DNA of 64,000 bases from Sphingobacteriales bacterium 46-32 (lineage in GTDB: Bacteria > Bacteroidota > Bacteroidia > Chitinophagales > Chitinophagaceae): contig MKTY01000012.1 of NCBI GenBank assembly GCA_001898485.1, positions 53,605-117,604 on the forward strand, written 5' to 3'. A program made the position numbers and the translations under genes. The notes under the pieces were generated by a model, which was given only the letters and a program-made list of their open reading frames with translations, was not told the DNA's origin and did no database searches. Below, piece by piece: positions 53,949-62,327 of this stretch (the first letter of the stretch is position 1; each line of letters begins with the position of its first letter).

Positions 53949-54068
53949 CAAGGTATAAAAGTATAAAGGGTTTAAAGGGTATAAAGGGTTTAGGGTGCAA
54001 ATGTGCCGACAATAGCCTCTTCACACACTTTAAACTCTTTAAACCCTTTATACTCTTTATACCCTTTC
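53949..54068. repeat. TATAAAGGGTTTAAA module block, inverted arms
   Basis: Left arm TATAAAAGTATAAAGGG plus TTTAAAGGGTATAAAGGG, right arm TTTAAACTCTTTAAACCC plus TTTATACTCTTTATACCC, separated by about 35 bp. It lies between convergent gene ends (53948, 54069), so it could act as a bidirectional terminator. Confidence 0.85.
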
Positions 54069-54854
54069 TTATTTGCCCATCCACTTCTTAAACTCTGTCA
54101 CCTTTTCTCTGCTCACGATCGATTCTTTATCTACAGCTGGTTTGAGATGAAGCAGCAGGCGGTTGCCAAAATAATCGTGTATCTGATCTACGCTGTTTAC
54201 AGAAATGTAGAAGGAGCGGCTGATGCGGAAGTACCTGTTGGGGTCCAGCATTTCTTCCAGCTCATCCATGGTATAATCCACTACAAACTTTTTATTGTCG
54301 AAAGTCTTAAAAAAGTTAAGGCGGCCATCGCTGAAGAAGTAAGCGATCTCGTCTGTATCGATCGATACGAGCTTCTGAGCATGTCGCACGAGAAAGCGTC
54401 TGCGATATTCTTTGGGCTGTAATTTCTGCTGCAATTCTTTCACCAGAGAATCTATGTTTACTTCCGGCCTGGCCTCGGCTGATTGCTGCTGATAAATCCC
54501 TTTCAGGCTATCGAGTTTTTGCAAGGCTGCTGCCAGGTCTTCTTTCTGGATTGGCTTAAGCAGATAGTCCACACTATTTACCTTGAAGGCTTTCAATGCG
54601 TACTCGTCATACGACGTAGTGAATATAACAGGGCTCTTGATGGCAACCCGGTTGAATATTTCAAAGCTTTGCCCATCACTCAGCTCAATATCCATGAGTA
54701 TGAGATCCGGAGCAGGATGCTGTTCAATCCAGCTGACGGTGGCCATAATGCTGTCTGTAACGCCCACCACTTCGGCATCCGGGTCGACGGCTGCCAGTGT
54801 TTTCTGGATTTTTTTTACCGCCAGGTCTTCGTCTTCAACAATTAGGACTTTCAT
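54069..54854 (-). CDS. LytTR-family response regulator
   Basis: 261 residues. Receiver domain (about 1-120) with acidic residues EDED near the start, the phospho-acceptor Asp55 in LILMDIELSDG and Lys in YLLKPIQ near 104, then a linker with QQQSAEARPE, and a LytTR DNA-binding domain (about 160-261, with FLVRHAQKLVSIDTDEIAYF and YFRISRSFYISVNSV). It should bind direct repeats upstream of target genes when phosphorylated. It is the last gene of a kinase-kinase-regulator operon and starts 28 bp after the second kinase stop. Confidence 0.93.
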   Translation of the reverse strand: MKVLIVEDEDLAVKKIQKTLAAVDPDAEVVGVTDSIMATVSWIEQHPAPDLILMDIELSDGQSFEIFNRVAIKSPVIFTTSYDEYALKAFKVNSVDYLLKPIQKEDLAAALQKLDSLKGIYQQQSAEARPEVNIDSLVKELQQKLQPKEYRRRFLVRHAQKLVSIDTDEIAYFFSDGRLNFFKTFDNKKFVVDYTMDELEEMLDPNRYFRISRSFYISVNSVDQIHDYFGNRLLLHLKPAVDKESIVSREKVTEFKKWMGK

Positions 54855-54882
54855 GTGTGGTTGTATTATGTGGTTATTGTTT

Positions 54883-55980
54883 CTACAAATTGGTTTGCTG
54901 TTTTATTTCCTGCCTGTGCCCCCACTGTCCCTCGTCTATGCCACTGTTCCAGATCAGCGGCAGCACTACCGTAAAACTCCGTGCATCTTCCATGACCTGA
55001 AAACCGCGTTGCCGCAGCAGATCGTACTTGGCTTTGATATTATCAAGGCCAATTTTATTGGAAGGTCCCTTAATCGTACGCCGCTGCAGGTTGTTAGTTA
55101 CTACCAGGCGGTTGCCGGCCATGGTGAATATATCAATAGTAAGCGGTTTGTTTTTCGACAGCACATTATGTTTTACCGCATTTTCAACCAGCAACTGCAG
55201 GCTTAGCGAAGGCAGCAGGTAATTATCATATCGTTTATCAATTTCCATTTGCAGCTGAATCGCTTCGCCGTGACGGGTTTTCAGCAACCGGAAATAGGAT
55301 TCAATAAACCTTAATTCGTTCTGTAAAGTAGACAGACTGCTTTCATTGTTGCGCAGCAGATAGCGGTATACCTTGCTCAGCTCATTCAGAAACGTCTCTG
55401 CCCGGGCCGTATCTTCGGCTATCAGCGAAGAAAGGGTATTGAAACAGTTGAACAGAAAATGCGGATTGACCTGACTTTTCAGTACATCAAACTCCTGCTG
55501 GAGCGACATCTGCCGCAACAGCTCCTTTTCCGCCATACTTTCCTTATGTTTTTCCATGATATAAATGGCCTCCCAGAGGGTCAGAAATATCAGGTTTACT
55601 GCAAAGCCAATAAGCACTCCCAGTTTCAGATCCAGTTCGGTCAGTTCATAACCAAGAATGTGAAACCAGTCATAGCCAATAAAAATCAGCAGCGCTGCAG
55701 GTGTCATTACCAGAAATACAACCAGGCTCTTGGCCAGTATGCGGCGGCCACTCTCCCGTATTTCCGGATATTTGCGCTGTACCCAGTCTTCGTACAGGAC
55801 ATGCAGGTACCAGGTACCGAGGCCTATCACCCAGATCAGCGGAAATGAGATGAGCCAGATACGGCTGTCACTGAAAAGCCTTTCGCCATACAATACGTGA
55901 TTGATAGCAATATCAATCAGCGGCATGGAAGTCAGAAACGACAGCCATTGTATGCGGGTGGATTTTCCGAAAACCTTCAT
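54883..55980 (-). CDS. LytS-type membrane histidine kinase
   Basis: 365 residues. About four membrane spans in the first 150 residues, then a His_kinase domain with KSQVNPHFLFNCFNTLSSLI (phospho-acceptor His near 172), and an ATPase part with LQLLVENAVKHNVLSKNKPL (N-box, near 265), VTNNLQRR and GLDNIKAKYDLL (G2-like, near 310). The catalytic boxes look intact. Its start overlaps the stop of the preceding kinase by four bases. The response regulator gene follows, so it is the probable phosphate donor for it. Confidence 0.92.
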   Translation of the reverse strand: MKVFGKSTRIQWLSFLTSMPLIDIAINHVLYGERLFSDSRIWLISFPLIWVIGLGTWYLHVLYEDWVQRKYPEIRESGRRILAKSLVVFLVMTPAALLIFIGYDWFHILGYELTELDLKLGVLIGFAVNLIFLTLWEAIYIMEKHKESMAEKELLRQMSLQQEFDVLKSQVNPHFLFNCFNTLSSLIAEDTARAETFLNELSKVYRYLLRNNESSLSTLQNELRFIESYFRLLKTRHGEAIQLQMEIDKRYDNYLLPSLSLQLLVENAVKHNVLSKNKPLTIDIFTMAGNRLVVTNNLQRRTIKGPSNKIGLDNIKAKYDLLRQRGFQVMEDARSFTVVLPLIWNSGIDEGQWGHRQEIKQQTNL

Positions 55981-57032
55981 AGGGCGGCCTCCTCTGTTTG
56001 AGTGATCAGGGGCAGACGTATCTTCCGCTCTTCCTCGCCCTCACGTATCTCTACGGGCAGCTGATTCATGAGCTGGTATTTTTTGACCAGGTTGTCGAGC
56101 CCGGCTTCATAATCTATCAGTTCAGAGGCAATTTTACGCTGCACATTGTTGCTCACTACCACCGCTTCTCCTTTCACTGACTGAATACGGATGCGAAGAG
56201 GACAATCACGGCTGGCCACATGCTGAAAAAGGGCATTTTCAATAATCACCTGCAGGCTAAGCGGCGGCAGCATCCTGTTCATATCTTCTTCGTTGACCTG
56301 CATCTGCAAATCCAGGGCTTCATTATAACGCGCTTTCAGCAAGGCATAATAAGAGCGGATAAATTGTAATTCGGTAGCCAGCGTTACCAGTTGCTCCTCT
56401 TCATTGCGCAGCATATACCGGTAAACCTTACTCATTTCATCCAGAAATTTTTCTGCCTGCTCAGTATCTTCCTGTATAAGGCCGGACAGGGAGTTAAGGC
56501 TGTTAAACAATACATGCGGGTTGATCTGGCTTTTAAGGCCCATTAACTGTCCCTGCTTGTAAGTAATTTTCAATTGCTCGGTTTCTTTCAAATCCTCCTT
56601 CCATTGTTCAAAACGCCAGATGGCTTCATTAAGAAAACTGAGAAAAACATTCAGGATACCGGTAAGTACAAAGGCCCAGATAAAATTATTTTCATAACTG
56701 CCATCTGCCATTCCCAGCAGGCTGTACAGGCTGAAAAGGCCTACCAGTATCAGGGCTGTCATGAGCAGAAACAGCAGTATTTGCAGCACCACCCGTTTCA
56801 GGAACTGCGTATCGTCTTTAAACCTGTTTCGGAATGCCAGGGCAATATGTCCATACCCGATAAAACTAAAGATCAGCACAATCCCGCTGATGAGCGATGC
56901 CGGCAAAAGGGTACGCCAGTCGGTAAAATAAGCGCTTCCAAAAATGACCCAATTGAGCAAAACAGTAAAGGGTACGATGGTGCCCAGCATTATGGGCAGA
57001 TCATTACTGGTGTATCGTGGCAGTTTTATCAT
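55977..57032 (-). CDS. LytS-type membrane histidine kinase (paralogue)
   Basis: 351 residues, first gene of the operon. Four membrane spans (about 12-130), then KSQINPHVLFNSLNSLSGLI with the phospho-acceptor His (near 172). The ATPase part retains ENA in LQVIIENALFQHVASRD and GLDNLVKKYQLM, but the Lys/His normally after ENA (ENAVKHN in its neighbour) is altered to LFQHV. It may be an active kinase or a partner that heterodimerises with the downstream kinase; its close similarity to that protein suggests tandem duplication. Confidence 0.9.
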   Translation of the reverse strand: MIKLPRYTSNDLPIMLGTIVPFTVLLNWVIFGSAYFTDWRTLLPASLISGIVLIFSFIGYGHIALAFRNRFKDDTQFLKRVVLQILLFLLMTALILVGLFSLYSLLGMADGSYENNFIWAFVLTGILNVFLSFLNEAIWRFEQWKEDLKETEQLKITYKQGQLMGLKSQINPHVLFNSLNSLSGLIQEDTEQAEKFLDEMSKVYRYMLRNEEEQLVTLATELQFIRSYYALLKARYNEALDLQMQVNEEDMNRMLPPLSLQVIIENALFQHVASRDCPLRIRIQSVKGEAVVVSNNVQRKIASELIDYEAGLDNLVKKYQLMNQLPVEIREGEEERKIRLPLITQTEEAAL

Positions 57033-57316
57033 CTGGCTTACAGCAAATTAAGGCCTTTTAACCTTTCTTTTAACTTCTCTCTTACTGATTGTGAGATTAC
57101 CCGCATGAATTGTGTAAAGGAGGGGTTGAACTGGGTGCCCGGATTTCTTCCTTTTTCCGGGGCATCCCCTCCCCAGGTTTACCATGTTTCACAAGCCATT
57201 ACAGTCAATTCATACTGTTTTTCCGGCAGGCCATGCCAGTTGGGTTTTGAGAAAGGCGAAACAGCGGCCAATTTCGTTACCAGATTTACCTAAAAACCAT
57301 TAAACCTTTAAAATTT
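57033..57316. other. Gap between divergent genes
   Basis: About 285 bp, no supported gene. No clear -7 box is seen for either flanking gene. Confidence 0.3.
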
Positions 57317-58162
57317 ATGCGTACAAAAAGAATATCGCTGTTGCTGGCGCCGGTTACCCTGTTGTTATTGCTGGCTGCACTGATCAGTTTCAGCTCCTTC
57401 AAAAGCCGCCAGGCCGCCGCCGATATCTGGGCCAGCCTGGGCATCAGCAAACAGGCCGGAACCGATAACATCCGAAACAGCTTTCTGAATGGCTACCTCA
57501 ACTATTATGGCGCACGCAATATCAAAAATATTGCTGTACAGGATCGCCAGGCAATAGCGCGCGATCTGCTGAGCTATACCCGTGAATTTATCAGTAGTGC
57601 TGCTTTCAAAACAAAATATGAAGAGACCAGGCAAAATGCCAAACCTATTGCACCGGAACAGCGCAAACTGCGTACGATTGAAGAAATTCAAAAAGAAGAA
57701 ATAGAAAAAACAGAAAAATCAATCAAAGACACGGAAAAGTCAATGAAAGAACTGGGAGGCGATGTTGCCAAATCATTGCAGCCGGTACTGGAAATGCTGA
57801 AGCAAAATCTAAAAGATTATAAGAACCCGAAAAATGAAATGTTTGCCATTATCGCTGAAGGCGAAAAATATCAGCAGGAAGACGCGCGGAAACGCTACGA
57901 AGAAGCCATGACGCAATGGAAAAAAGATTACCCTGAAAACGTCAACCTCTTTATCGCCGACAAACTTCGCCGGATGCTGGAGTACACCAATGGCATCGAC
58001 TACTCTGCTGCCCTGGTAGAAAAATATGGTAAAAAGAGATTTGCCAACCCCACCTATGAAGCAAAACGTACGGAATGGAAACAAGGCTTCCGCGCAGGAA
58101 AAGAAGTTACCGAAACGGCAAGGGAGTTTGTGAAGAAGTGGTTGAGTGAGTTAGAAAAATAG
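57317..58162 (+). CDS. Secreted or membrane-anchored helical protein, unknown
   Basis: 281 residues. A hydrophobic N-terminal segment (about 7-26, LLLAPVTLLLLLAALISF) is a signal or anchor. The rest is helical and highly charged, with a Lys/Glu coiled-coil-like stretch (EEIQKEEIEKTEKSIKDTEK, about 120-150), then EKYQQEDARKRYEEAMTQW and ERTEW-like repeats. No catalytic motif is recognised. It lies alone, upstream of the TauE-like gene, with a modular repeat block between them. Function unknown. Confidence 0.72.
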   Translation: MRTKRISLLLAPVTLLLLLAALISFSSFKSRQAAADIWASLGISKQAGTDNIRNSFLNGYLNYYGARNIKNIAVQDRQAIARDLLSYTREFISSAAFKTKYEETRQNAKPIAPEQRKLRTIEEIQKEEIEKTEKSIKDTEKSMKELGGDVAKSLQPVLEMLKQNLKDYKNPKNEMFAIIAEGEKYQQEDARKRYEEAMTQWKKDYPENVNLFIADKLRRMLEYTNGIDYSAALVEKYGKKRFANPTYEAKRTEWKQGFRAGKEVTETAREFVKKWLSELEK

Positions 58163-58284
58163 TATAAAGAGTTTAAAGGGTATAAGGGGCTTAAAATGTG
58201 CAAAGCGACAAACATTAGCACATCAGCACATTAACCTATTAGCACATTCTGCTTATACTGTTTATACCCTTTAAACTCTTTATA
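58163..58284. repeat. Perfect 23-bp inverted repeat built of TATAAAGAGTTTAAAGGG modules
   Basis: 58163-58185 and 58262-58284 are exact reverse complements (TATAAAGAGTTTAAAGGG and five more bases against the mirror arm). The 76-bp spacer holds minus-sense TGTGCTRA 8-mers at 58212-58249. It lies between two genes on the same strand. Confidence 0.92.
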
Positions 58285-58294
58285 CCTTTCTCCC

Positions 58295-58302
58295 TACCTT
58301 TG
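58295..58302 (+). promoter_or_regulatory. -7 box of the TauE-like gene
   Basis: TACCTTTG, followed by C, four bases before the ATG at 58307, implying a nearly leaderless transcript. Confidence 0.55.
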
Positions 58303-58306
58303 CCGC

Positions 58307-59134
58307 ATGGACAGTATTGCGGTCTTGTTAACGATTGGCTTTGTTATTGGTACGCTGGGTACGCTTATAGGTGCCGGCGGAGGCTTTGTGCTGGTGCCAC
58401 TCCTTATTCTTACCCATCCTGATTTTTCTGCTGAAACAATCACCGCCATCTCCATTGCGGTAGTAGCCGGCAATGCCATTTCAGGTACCGTTGCCTATGC
58501 GCGTATTGGCCGGATTGACTATAAAGCCGGTTTGATCTTCGCATTGTTCACCATACCGGGCAGTATCATCGGCGTTTACAGTACGCGGTTTATACCCATT
58601 CATCTTTTTCATGTCATTTTTGGCTGCCTTCTTTTAGTGCTGGCCACTTATCTAATCTTAAAAAAACAAGCACACAGCCATCCGGCATCTTACAATCCCG
58701 CACTCAAACGCTGGAAGCAACATAGTATCGAAGACAAACAGGGTACACGCTTTAGTTACACTTACAATCAGACATTGGGCATTATCATCAGTGTAATTGT
58801 AGGTTATCTTTCGCCGCTGCTGGGTATCGGTGGCGGCATCATTCATGTGCCGGCGATGGTCAACTGGCTTCATTTCCCCGTATATGTTGCTACAGCAACC
58901 TCACATTTCATCCTGGCTATTATGGCATCTGTAAGTGTGCTGGTACACGTACTCAACGGCAGCTACAACGATCCTTATGTTGTACGGATGGTAATTACAC
59001 TGACCATCGGCGTACTGGCAGGTGCGCAACTGGGCGCTTATCTGTCGCATAAGATACATGGACGGATTATCATCCGCGTACTGGCTGTCTGTATCGGGCT
59101 GGTAGGATTACGGATACTGATTGGTGCATTGTAA
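58307..59134 (+). CDS. TauE/SafE-family membrane transporter
   Basis: 275 residues with about eight membrane spans, the size and layout of the TauE/SafE sulfite-exporter-like family. N-terminal GFVIGTLGTLIGAGGGFVLVPLL and the second half's SPLLGIGGGIIHVPAMV are the duplicated glycine-rich family motifs. A hydrophilic loop (about 115-150) lies between the halves. Substrates of the family include sulfite, sulfoacetate and other organosulfur anions; the substrate here is not readable. The transcript seems nearly leaderless. Confidence 0.93.
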   Translation: MDSIAVLLTIGFVIGTLGTLIGAGGGFVLVPLLILTHPDFSAETITAISIAVVAGNAISGTVAYARIGRIDYKAGLIFALFTIPGSIIGVYSTRFIPIHLFHVIFGCLLLVLATYLILKKQAHSHPASYNPALKRWKQHSIEDKQGTRFSYTYNQTLGIIISVIVGYLSPLLGIGGGIIHVPAMVNWLHFPVYVATATSHFILAIMASVSVLVHVLNGSYNDPYVVRMVITLTIGVLAGAQLGAYLSHKIHGRIIIRVLAVCIGLVGLRILIGAL

Positions 59135-59145
59135 TCCCTTATCTC

Positions 59146-59442
59146 CTATTTTTTATTTTTAAATGAAAGTCCGGCTTCTTTCATAGCTTCCTGCAAATGG
59201 GGTAAAGAAGATGGCCCCATGCCATGCAGCGCGAGTATTTCTTTTTCCGAAAACGAAGCCAGTTGCCGAATGGTTTGTATCCCGGCGTTTGCCAAAGCTC
59301 TTCTCGCCGGCGCAGATAATTTCGCCAGCCAGCCCGATTGCGGTCGCCTGGCTGCTTCGCATTGCGGACAAACCGGACAGTCGCTGGTTTTGTAATATAC
59401 ATGTCCATTGTGACAGGTGCGGCGATGACGGGCAGCAGGCAT
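59146..59442 (-). CDS. Small zinc-ribbon / RNA polymerase alpha-CTD-like protein
   Basis: 98 residues. The N-terminal part (about 9-28, with CHNGHVYYKTSDCPVCPQC) has Cys and His spacing of a zinc ribbon. A helix-hairpin-helix-type C-terminal domain (about 43-92) follows, with LSAPARRALANAGIQTIRQL and GMGPSSLPHLQEAM, very like the RNA polymerase alpha C-terminal domain. It probably binds DNA or RNA polymerase. It converges on the TauE-like gene with eleven bases between stops. Known target: none. Confidence 0.8.
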   Translation of the reverse strand: MPAARHRRTCHNGHVYYKTSDCPVCPQCEAARRPQSGWLAKLSAPARRALANAGIQTIRQLASFSEKEILALHGMGPSSLPHLQEAMKEAGLSFKNKK

Positions 59443-59605
59443 AGCAATTATTTAGGGACTATAAATGTACCCTATTTGATGAAAATGTATTCCGCGTAAT
59501 TCGTCTGTTGCGATAAGGCTATCGCACTAAAGAAGACAATATGCTGATATACTGATTAATTACCAGGCCCTCCCTATTTACCTATTATAGCCCGCTGCAC
59601 TTTTA

Positions 59606-59613
59606 TACTTTTG
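59606..59613 (+). promoter_or_regulatory. -7 box of the CWC-like gene
   Basis: TACTTTTG, 14 bp before the ATG at 59628. Confidence 0.5.
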
Positions 59614-59627
59614 TACTTTTTCCTACA

Positions 59628-59837
59628 ATGGAGACACACGAAGAAAAACGCTGTCCGAGTTGCCAGCGGCCTTTTATCTGCCGGATGGGTGATATAGCTC
59701 ACTGCCAGTGCAGTAATGTAGCATTGAGTGCAGAGACCAGCGATCTCCTGAAAAAAACTTTCCCCGACTGCCTTTGTCAATCCTGTCTCATTGAACTGAA
59801 CCTGATAATCAAAAACGGGCAGCAAAGAGACGCGTAA
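59628..59837 (+). CDS. Cysteine-rich CWC-family protein
   Basis: 69 residues, seven cysteines: CPSCQRPFICRMG, HCQCSNV and CLCQSC. The spacing matches the cysteine-rich CWC family, small putative zinc proteins. The start at 59628 follows a TAnnTTTG box. It stands between convergent and unrelated genes; function unknown. Confidence 0.82.
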   Translation: METHEEKRCPSCQRPFICRMGDIAHCQCSNVALSAETSDLLKKTFPDCLCQSCLIELNLIIKNGQQRDA

Positions 59838-59883
59838 TTTTTTTTCATTCAGCCGTAACTTTAGCTGAACAACCACGTCAGAG

Positions 59884-59970
59884 GGAAAGGTTGAGGGCAA
59901 AAGGCGGAAGGTAAAGGCTAATACATATATACCTTCCACCTTCCACCCTATACCCTATACCTTTTACCTC
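59884..59970. repeat. AAAGGCGGAAGGTAAAGG / CCTTCCACC module block
   Basis: Left arm GGGCAAAAGGCGGAAGGTAAA, right arm with CCTTCCACCTTCCACCC and TATACCCTATACC, a second site of the module type seen at 49817. It reaches to about 15 bp before the ATG at 59986, so it must overlap the leader of the next gene. Confidence 0.65.
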
Positions 59971-59985
59971 CTATATACATCCTTT

Positions 59986-61059
59986 ATGAAATTTATCTTC
60001 CTCTTCTGTATCGCCATGCTGCATTTGGCCGGCACAGCTCAAAACCGCCGGCTCGACAGCCTGATTGGTGCTTATTGCAAAGCCAATCATTTCAGCGGCA
60101 ATATCCTCATCAGCCAGGCAGGAAAGATCACCTACCAGCGCAGCTGGGGTGAGGCTAATATTCCATTCCATACTCCCAATAAAAAAGATACCCGGTTTAA
60201 GGTGGCTTCTATCACCAAGTTATTTACCGCTGTACTGATGCTGCAGCTACAGGAGCAGGGCAAACTGGATCTTGAAAAAACGATCAGCACTTACCTGCCG
60301 GATTACAAAGGCGAAGGCGGCCATAAGGTTACCCTGCATCAGCTGCTCAATCATACATCCGGCATGCGGAATATCGACACGGTAAGCTCCATAGAAAGTG
60401 CACTGCGCAATGGCATGCCTGTATATCAGTTACCTCACACTAGCGATGAGCTGCTGGAAAAATTCTGCAGCGACAGCCTGGTCAATACTCCCGGCTCCAA
60501 TTTCGACTACAACAATGCCGACTTTATAGTTCTTGGAAAAATAATAGAACGGATAACAGGGAAAACATACGAACAGGCATTGAAAGCTATGATCCTGACT
60601 CCGCTCCGCCTGAAAAACACAGGCATGCTACGGCAGGGCACTATACTTCCCCAACTGGCCGACACTTATTTTGTCCGCGATGCCAGTGGCCGGCTCACTC
60701 CTGATCTGCCCGTGTATATGGAAAACTGGTATGCTGCAGGCGCGCTCTACTCTACTACTGATGATTTGCTCACTTTTTCCAATGCCCTTTTCTCCGGTAA
60801 ACTGATCAATGATCAATCTTTAAAACTGCTTTGTACTTCCGGCAAAGGCGAGTATGGTCTCGGCACCTGGATCTATAATGACTACACCCTGCATGGCCGC
60901 AATTATACCATTCTGAAAAGACCCGGCAGTATCATGGGCGCACAGGCGGTGTTTCTTCGAGTACTCGAAAAGCCCATTGCTATTATAGTACTTGCCAATA
61001 CGACGAATACCAGTATGGATGATTTTGGAGCGAAGTTGCTCGAATGGGTAGTGAAGTAA
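59986..61059 (+). CDS. Secreted class C beta-lactamase-like serine hydrolase
   Basis: 357 residues, signal peptide about 1-18 (ending AGTAQ). Catalytic SxxK in VASITKLF (Ser near 74, Lys near 77) and the YxN motif in FDYNNADF (near 165) are present. The third KTG-type motif is not clear; KRPGSIMG near 305 may take its place. Members act as esterases, peptidases or penicillin-binding-like enzymes; resistance cannot be inferred. A CCTTCCACC module block precedes the gene and a TATAAAG block follows it. Confidence 0.9.
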   Translation: MKFIFLFCIAMLHLAGTAQNRRLDSLIGAYCKANHFSGNILISQAGKITYQRSWGEANIPFHTPNKKDTRFKVASITKLFTAVLMLQLQEQGKLDLEKTISTYLPDYKGEGGHKVTLHQLLNHTSGMRNIDTVSSIESALRNGMPVYQLPHTSDELLEKFCSDSLVNTPGSNFDYNNADFIVLGKIIERITGKTYEQALKAMILTPLRLKNTGMLRQGTILPQLADTYFVRDASGRLTPDLPVYMENWYAAGALYSTTDDLLTFSNALFSGKLINDQSLKLLCTSGKGEYGLGTWIYNDYTLHGRNYTILKRPGSIMGAQAVFLRVLEKPIAIIVLANTTNTSMDDFGAKLLEWVVK

Positions 61060-61172
61060 AAGTTTAACGAGTATAAAGAGTTTAAAAGGTTTAAAGTGTT
61101 GAGGTGCTGATTTGTCAATGATTGGCATTCCAACACACTTTATACTCTTTATACCTTTAAACCTTTTATACT
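61060..61172. repeat. TATAAAGAGTTTAAA module block between convergent genes
   Basis: Left arm AGTATAAAGAGTTTAAAAGG, right arm TTTATACTCTTTATACCTTT and variants, about 30 bp apart, between convergent ends at 61059 and 61173; possible bidirectional terminator. Confidence 0.85.
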
Positions 61173-62255
61173 TTATCTACGAAGCATAGCGACCCTCGTT
61201 TTCCTTATCTGCCTTTGCGTTTTTTGCTGCACCTGACGACTATGCAACAACCATCCACCCACTGCGCCGATCAGGCTGCCTATTACGATATCGAGTAATC
61301 GGGTGCGGATCAGCAGATCGGCATCCAGGCGATTGCCCTGGCCCAGTTCGGCGAGAAACAGGGTCATGGGTGTGATGAACACTACCGCCAGCGCATAATG
61401 ACGTACCACCAGTACCTCTACTATAAACTGTAAAAGAAGAATACAAAAAACCATCGCCAGGGGCTGCAGGTGAAATTTCAATAGCAGCCAGCTGAGTCCC
61501 ATGCCGATGAATGTGCCCAGCATACGATGAAAGCTCCGTTGCCCCACATGCGCGGCATTCATGCCCTGCATGATGGCCAGACAGGAAATAGGGATCCAGT
61601 AAGGATTATGCAATTTGAACAGGTGACCCACTATCAGCGATAGCATGATAAATATGCCGAAAATGATCGACTCACTCAGGTTGGCATAGGAGCGCTTGGG
61701 CGCCACACCGACTTTTACCGTCACCGGTCTTTTCCGGATACGCAAAAGATATAAACTAAACAGCAATGCGAAGATGCAGGCAAAGATGGTGCCTATGGCA
61801 ATCAGTCCCACGCGTACCGGTACGGCCTGCACATCAAAAGACATACAACTAGCCATGGAGGCGATCATGATAAAGAAAAAATTGCCCGGTGGATTAAGCT
61901 GCGCATAATTAACCAGCCAGTTGACCAGTACCGCATATACCCCCACCAGTACGGCCGACAAATAAGGATGAAAACCCAGCACCAGTCCCACACCCATACT
62001 CAGCACAAACCCAAAGGAACAAAGAGCGAGCGTGGCCATACGGTGATCAAGCGCTGTGTTGGGCAGGTAAAGAATCACCAGTCCGCCGAGGCAGGCCAGG
62101 CTGCCATAGTCAGGCCGATCAATCATATATCCGAGGAAAAGCGGGAGCCCTGTACTCAATGCTGCCAGCACGGGCACATACCAGGGCCGCTCCGTTTTAC
62201 GAAACTGGAAGAGCGCCTGAAATTCGCGGGTGAGGATGTTGCGGAGGCTGGACAT
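61173..62255 (-). CDS. FUSC-family integral membrane protein
   Basis: 360 residues with ten or so membrane spans in two halves, the second half (about 190-340) repeating the pattern of the first, as in the fusaric-acid-resistance (FUSC) / aromatic-acid-exporter family. The segments YWIPISCLAIMQGMNAAHVGQRSFHRMLGTF and LLDIVIGSLIGAVGGWLL resemble family signatures in part. It ends in a basic tail (QVQQKTQRQIRKTRVAMLRR). The substrate is not readable. Convergent with the serine hydrolase gene. Confidence 0.86.
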   Translation of the reverse strand: MSSLRNILTREFQALFQFRKTERPWYVPVLAALSTGLPLFLGYMIDRPDYGSLACLGGLVILYLPNTALDHRMATLALCSFGFVLSMGVGLVLGFHPYLSAVLVGVYAVLVNWLVNYAQLNPPGNFFFIMIASMASCMSFDVQAVPVRVGLIAIGTIFACIFALLFSLYLLRIRKRPVTVKVGVAPKRSYANLSESIIFGIFIMLSLIVGHLFKLHNPYWIPISCLAIMQGMNAAHVGQRSFHRMLGTFIGMGLSWLLLKFHLQPLAMVFCILLLQFIVEVLVVRHYALAVVFITPMTLFLAELGQGNRLDADLLIRTRLLDIVIGSLIGAVGGWLLHSRQVQQKTQRQIRKTRVAMLRR

Positions 62256-62327
62256 GGTGCCGTATTGTGCTGTAGATAATACGGCAAAGTTAGGATATAA
62301 GAAGAAATACGCTTATTTGGCCTAATC

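Noticed and set aside
59986..61059. Antibiotic-resistance beta-lactamase
   Set aside because: SxxK and YxN alone are shared with esterases and peptidases; the third motif is unclear, so only the superfamily is stated.
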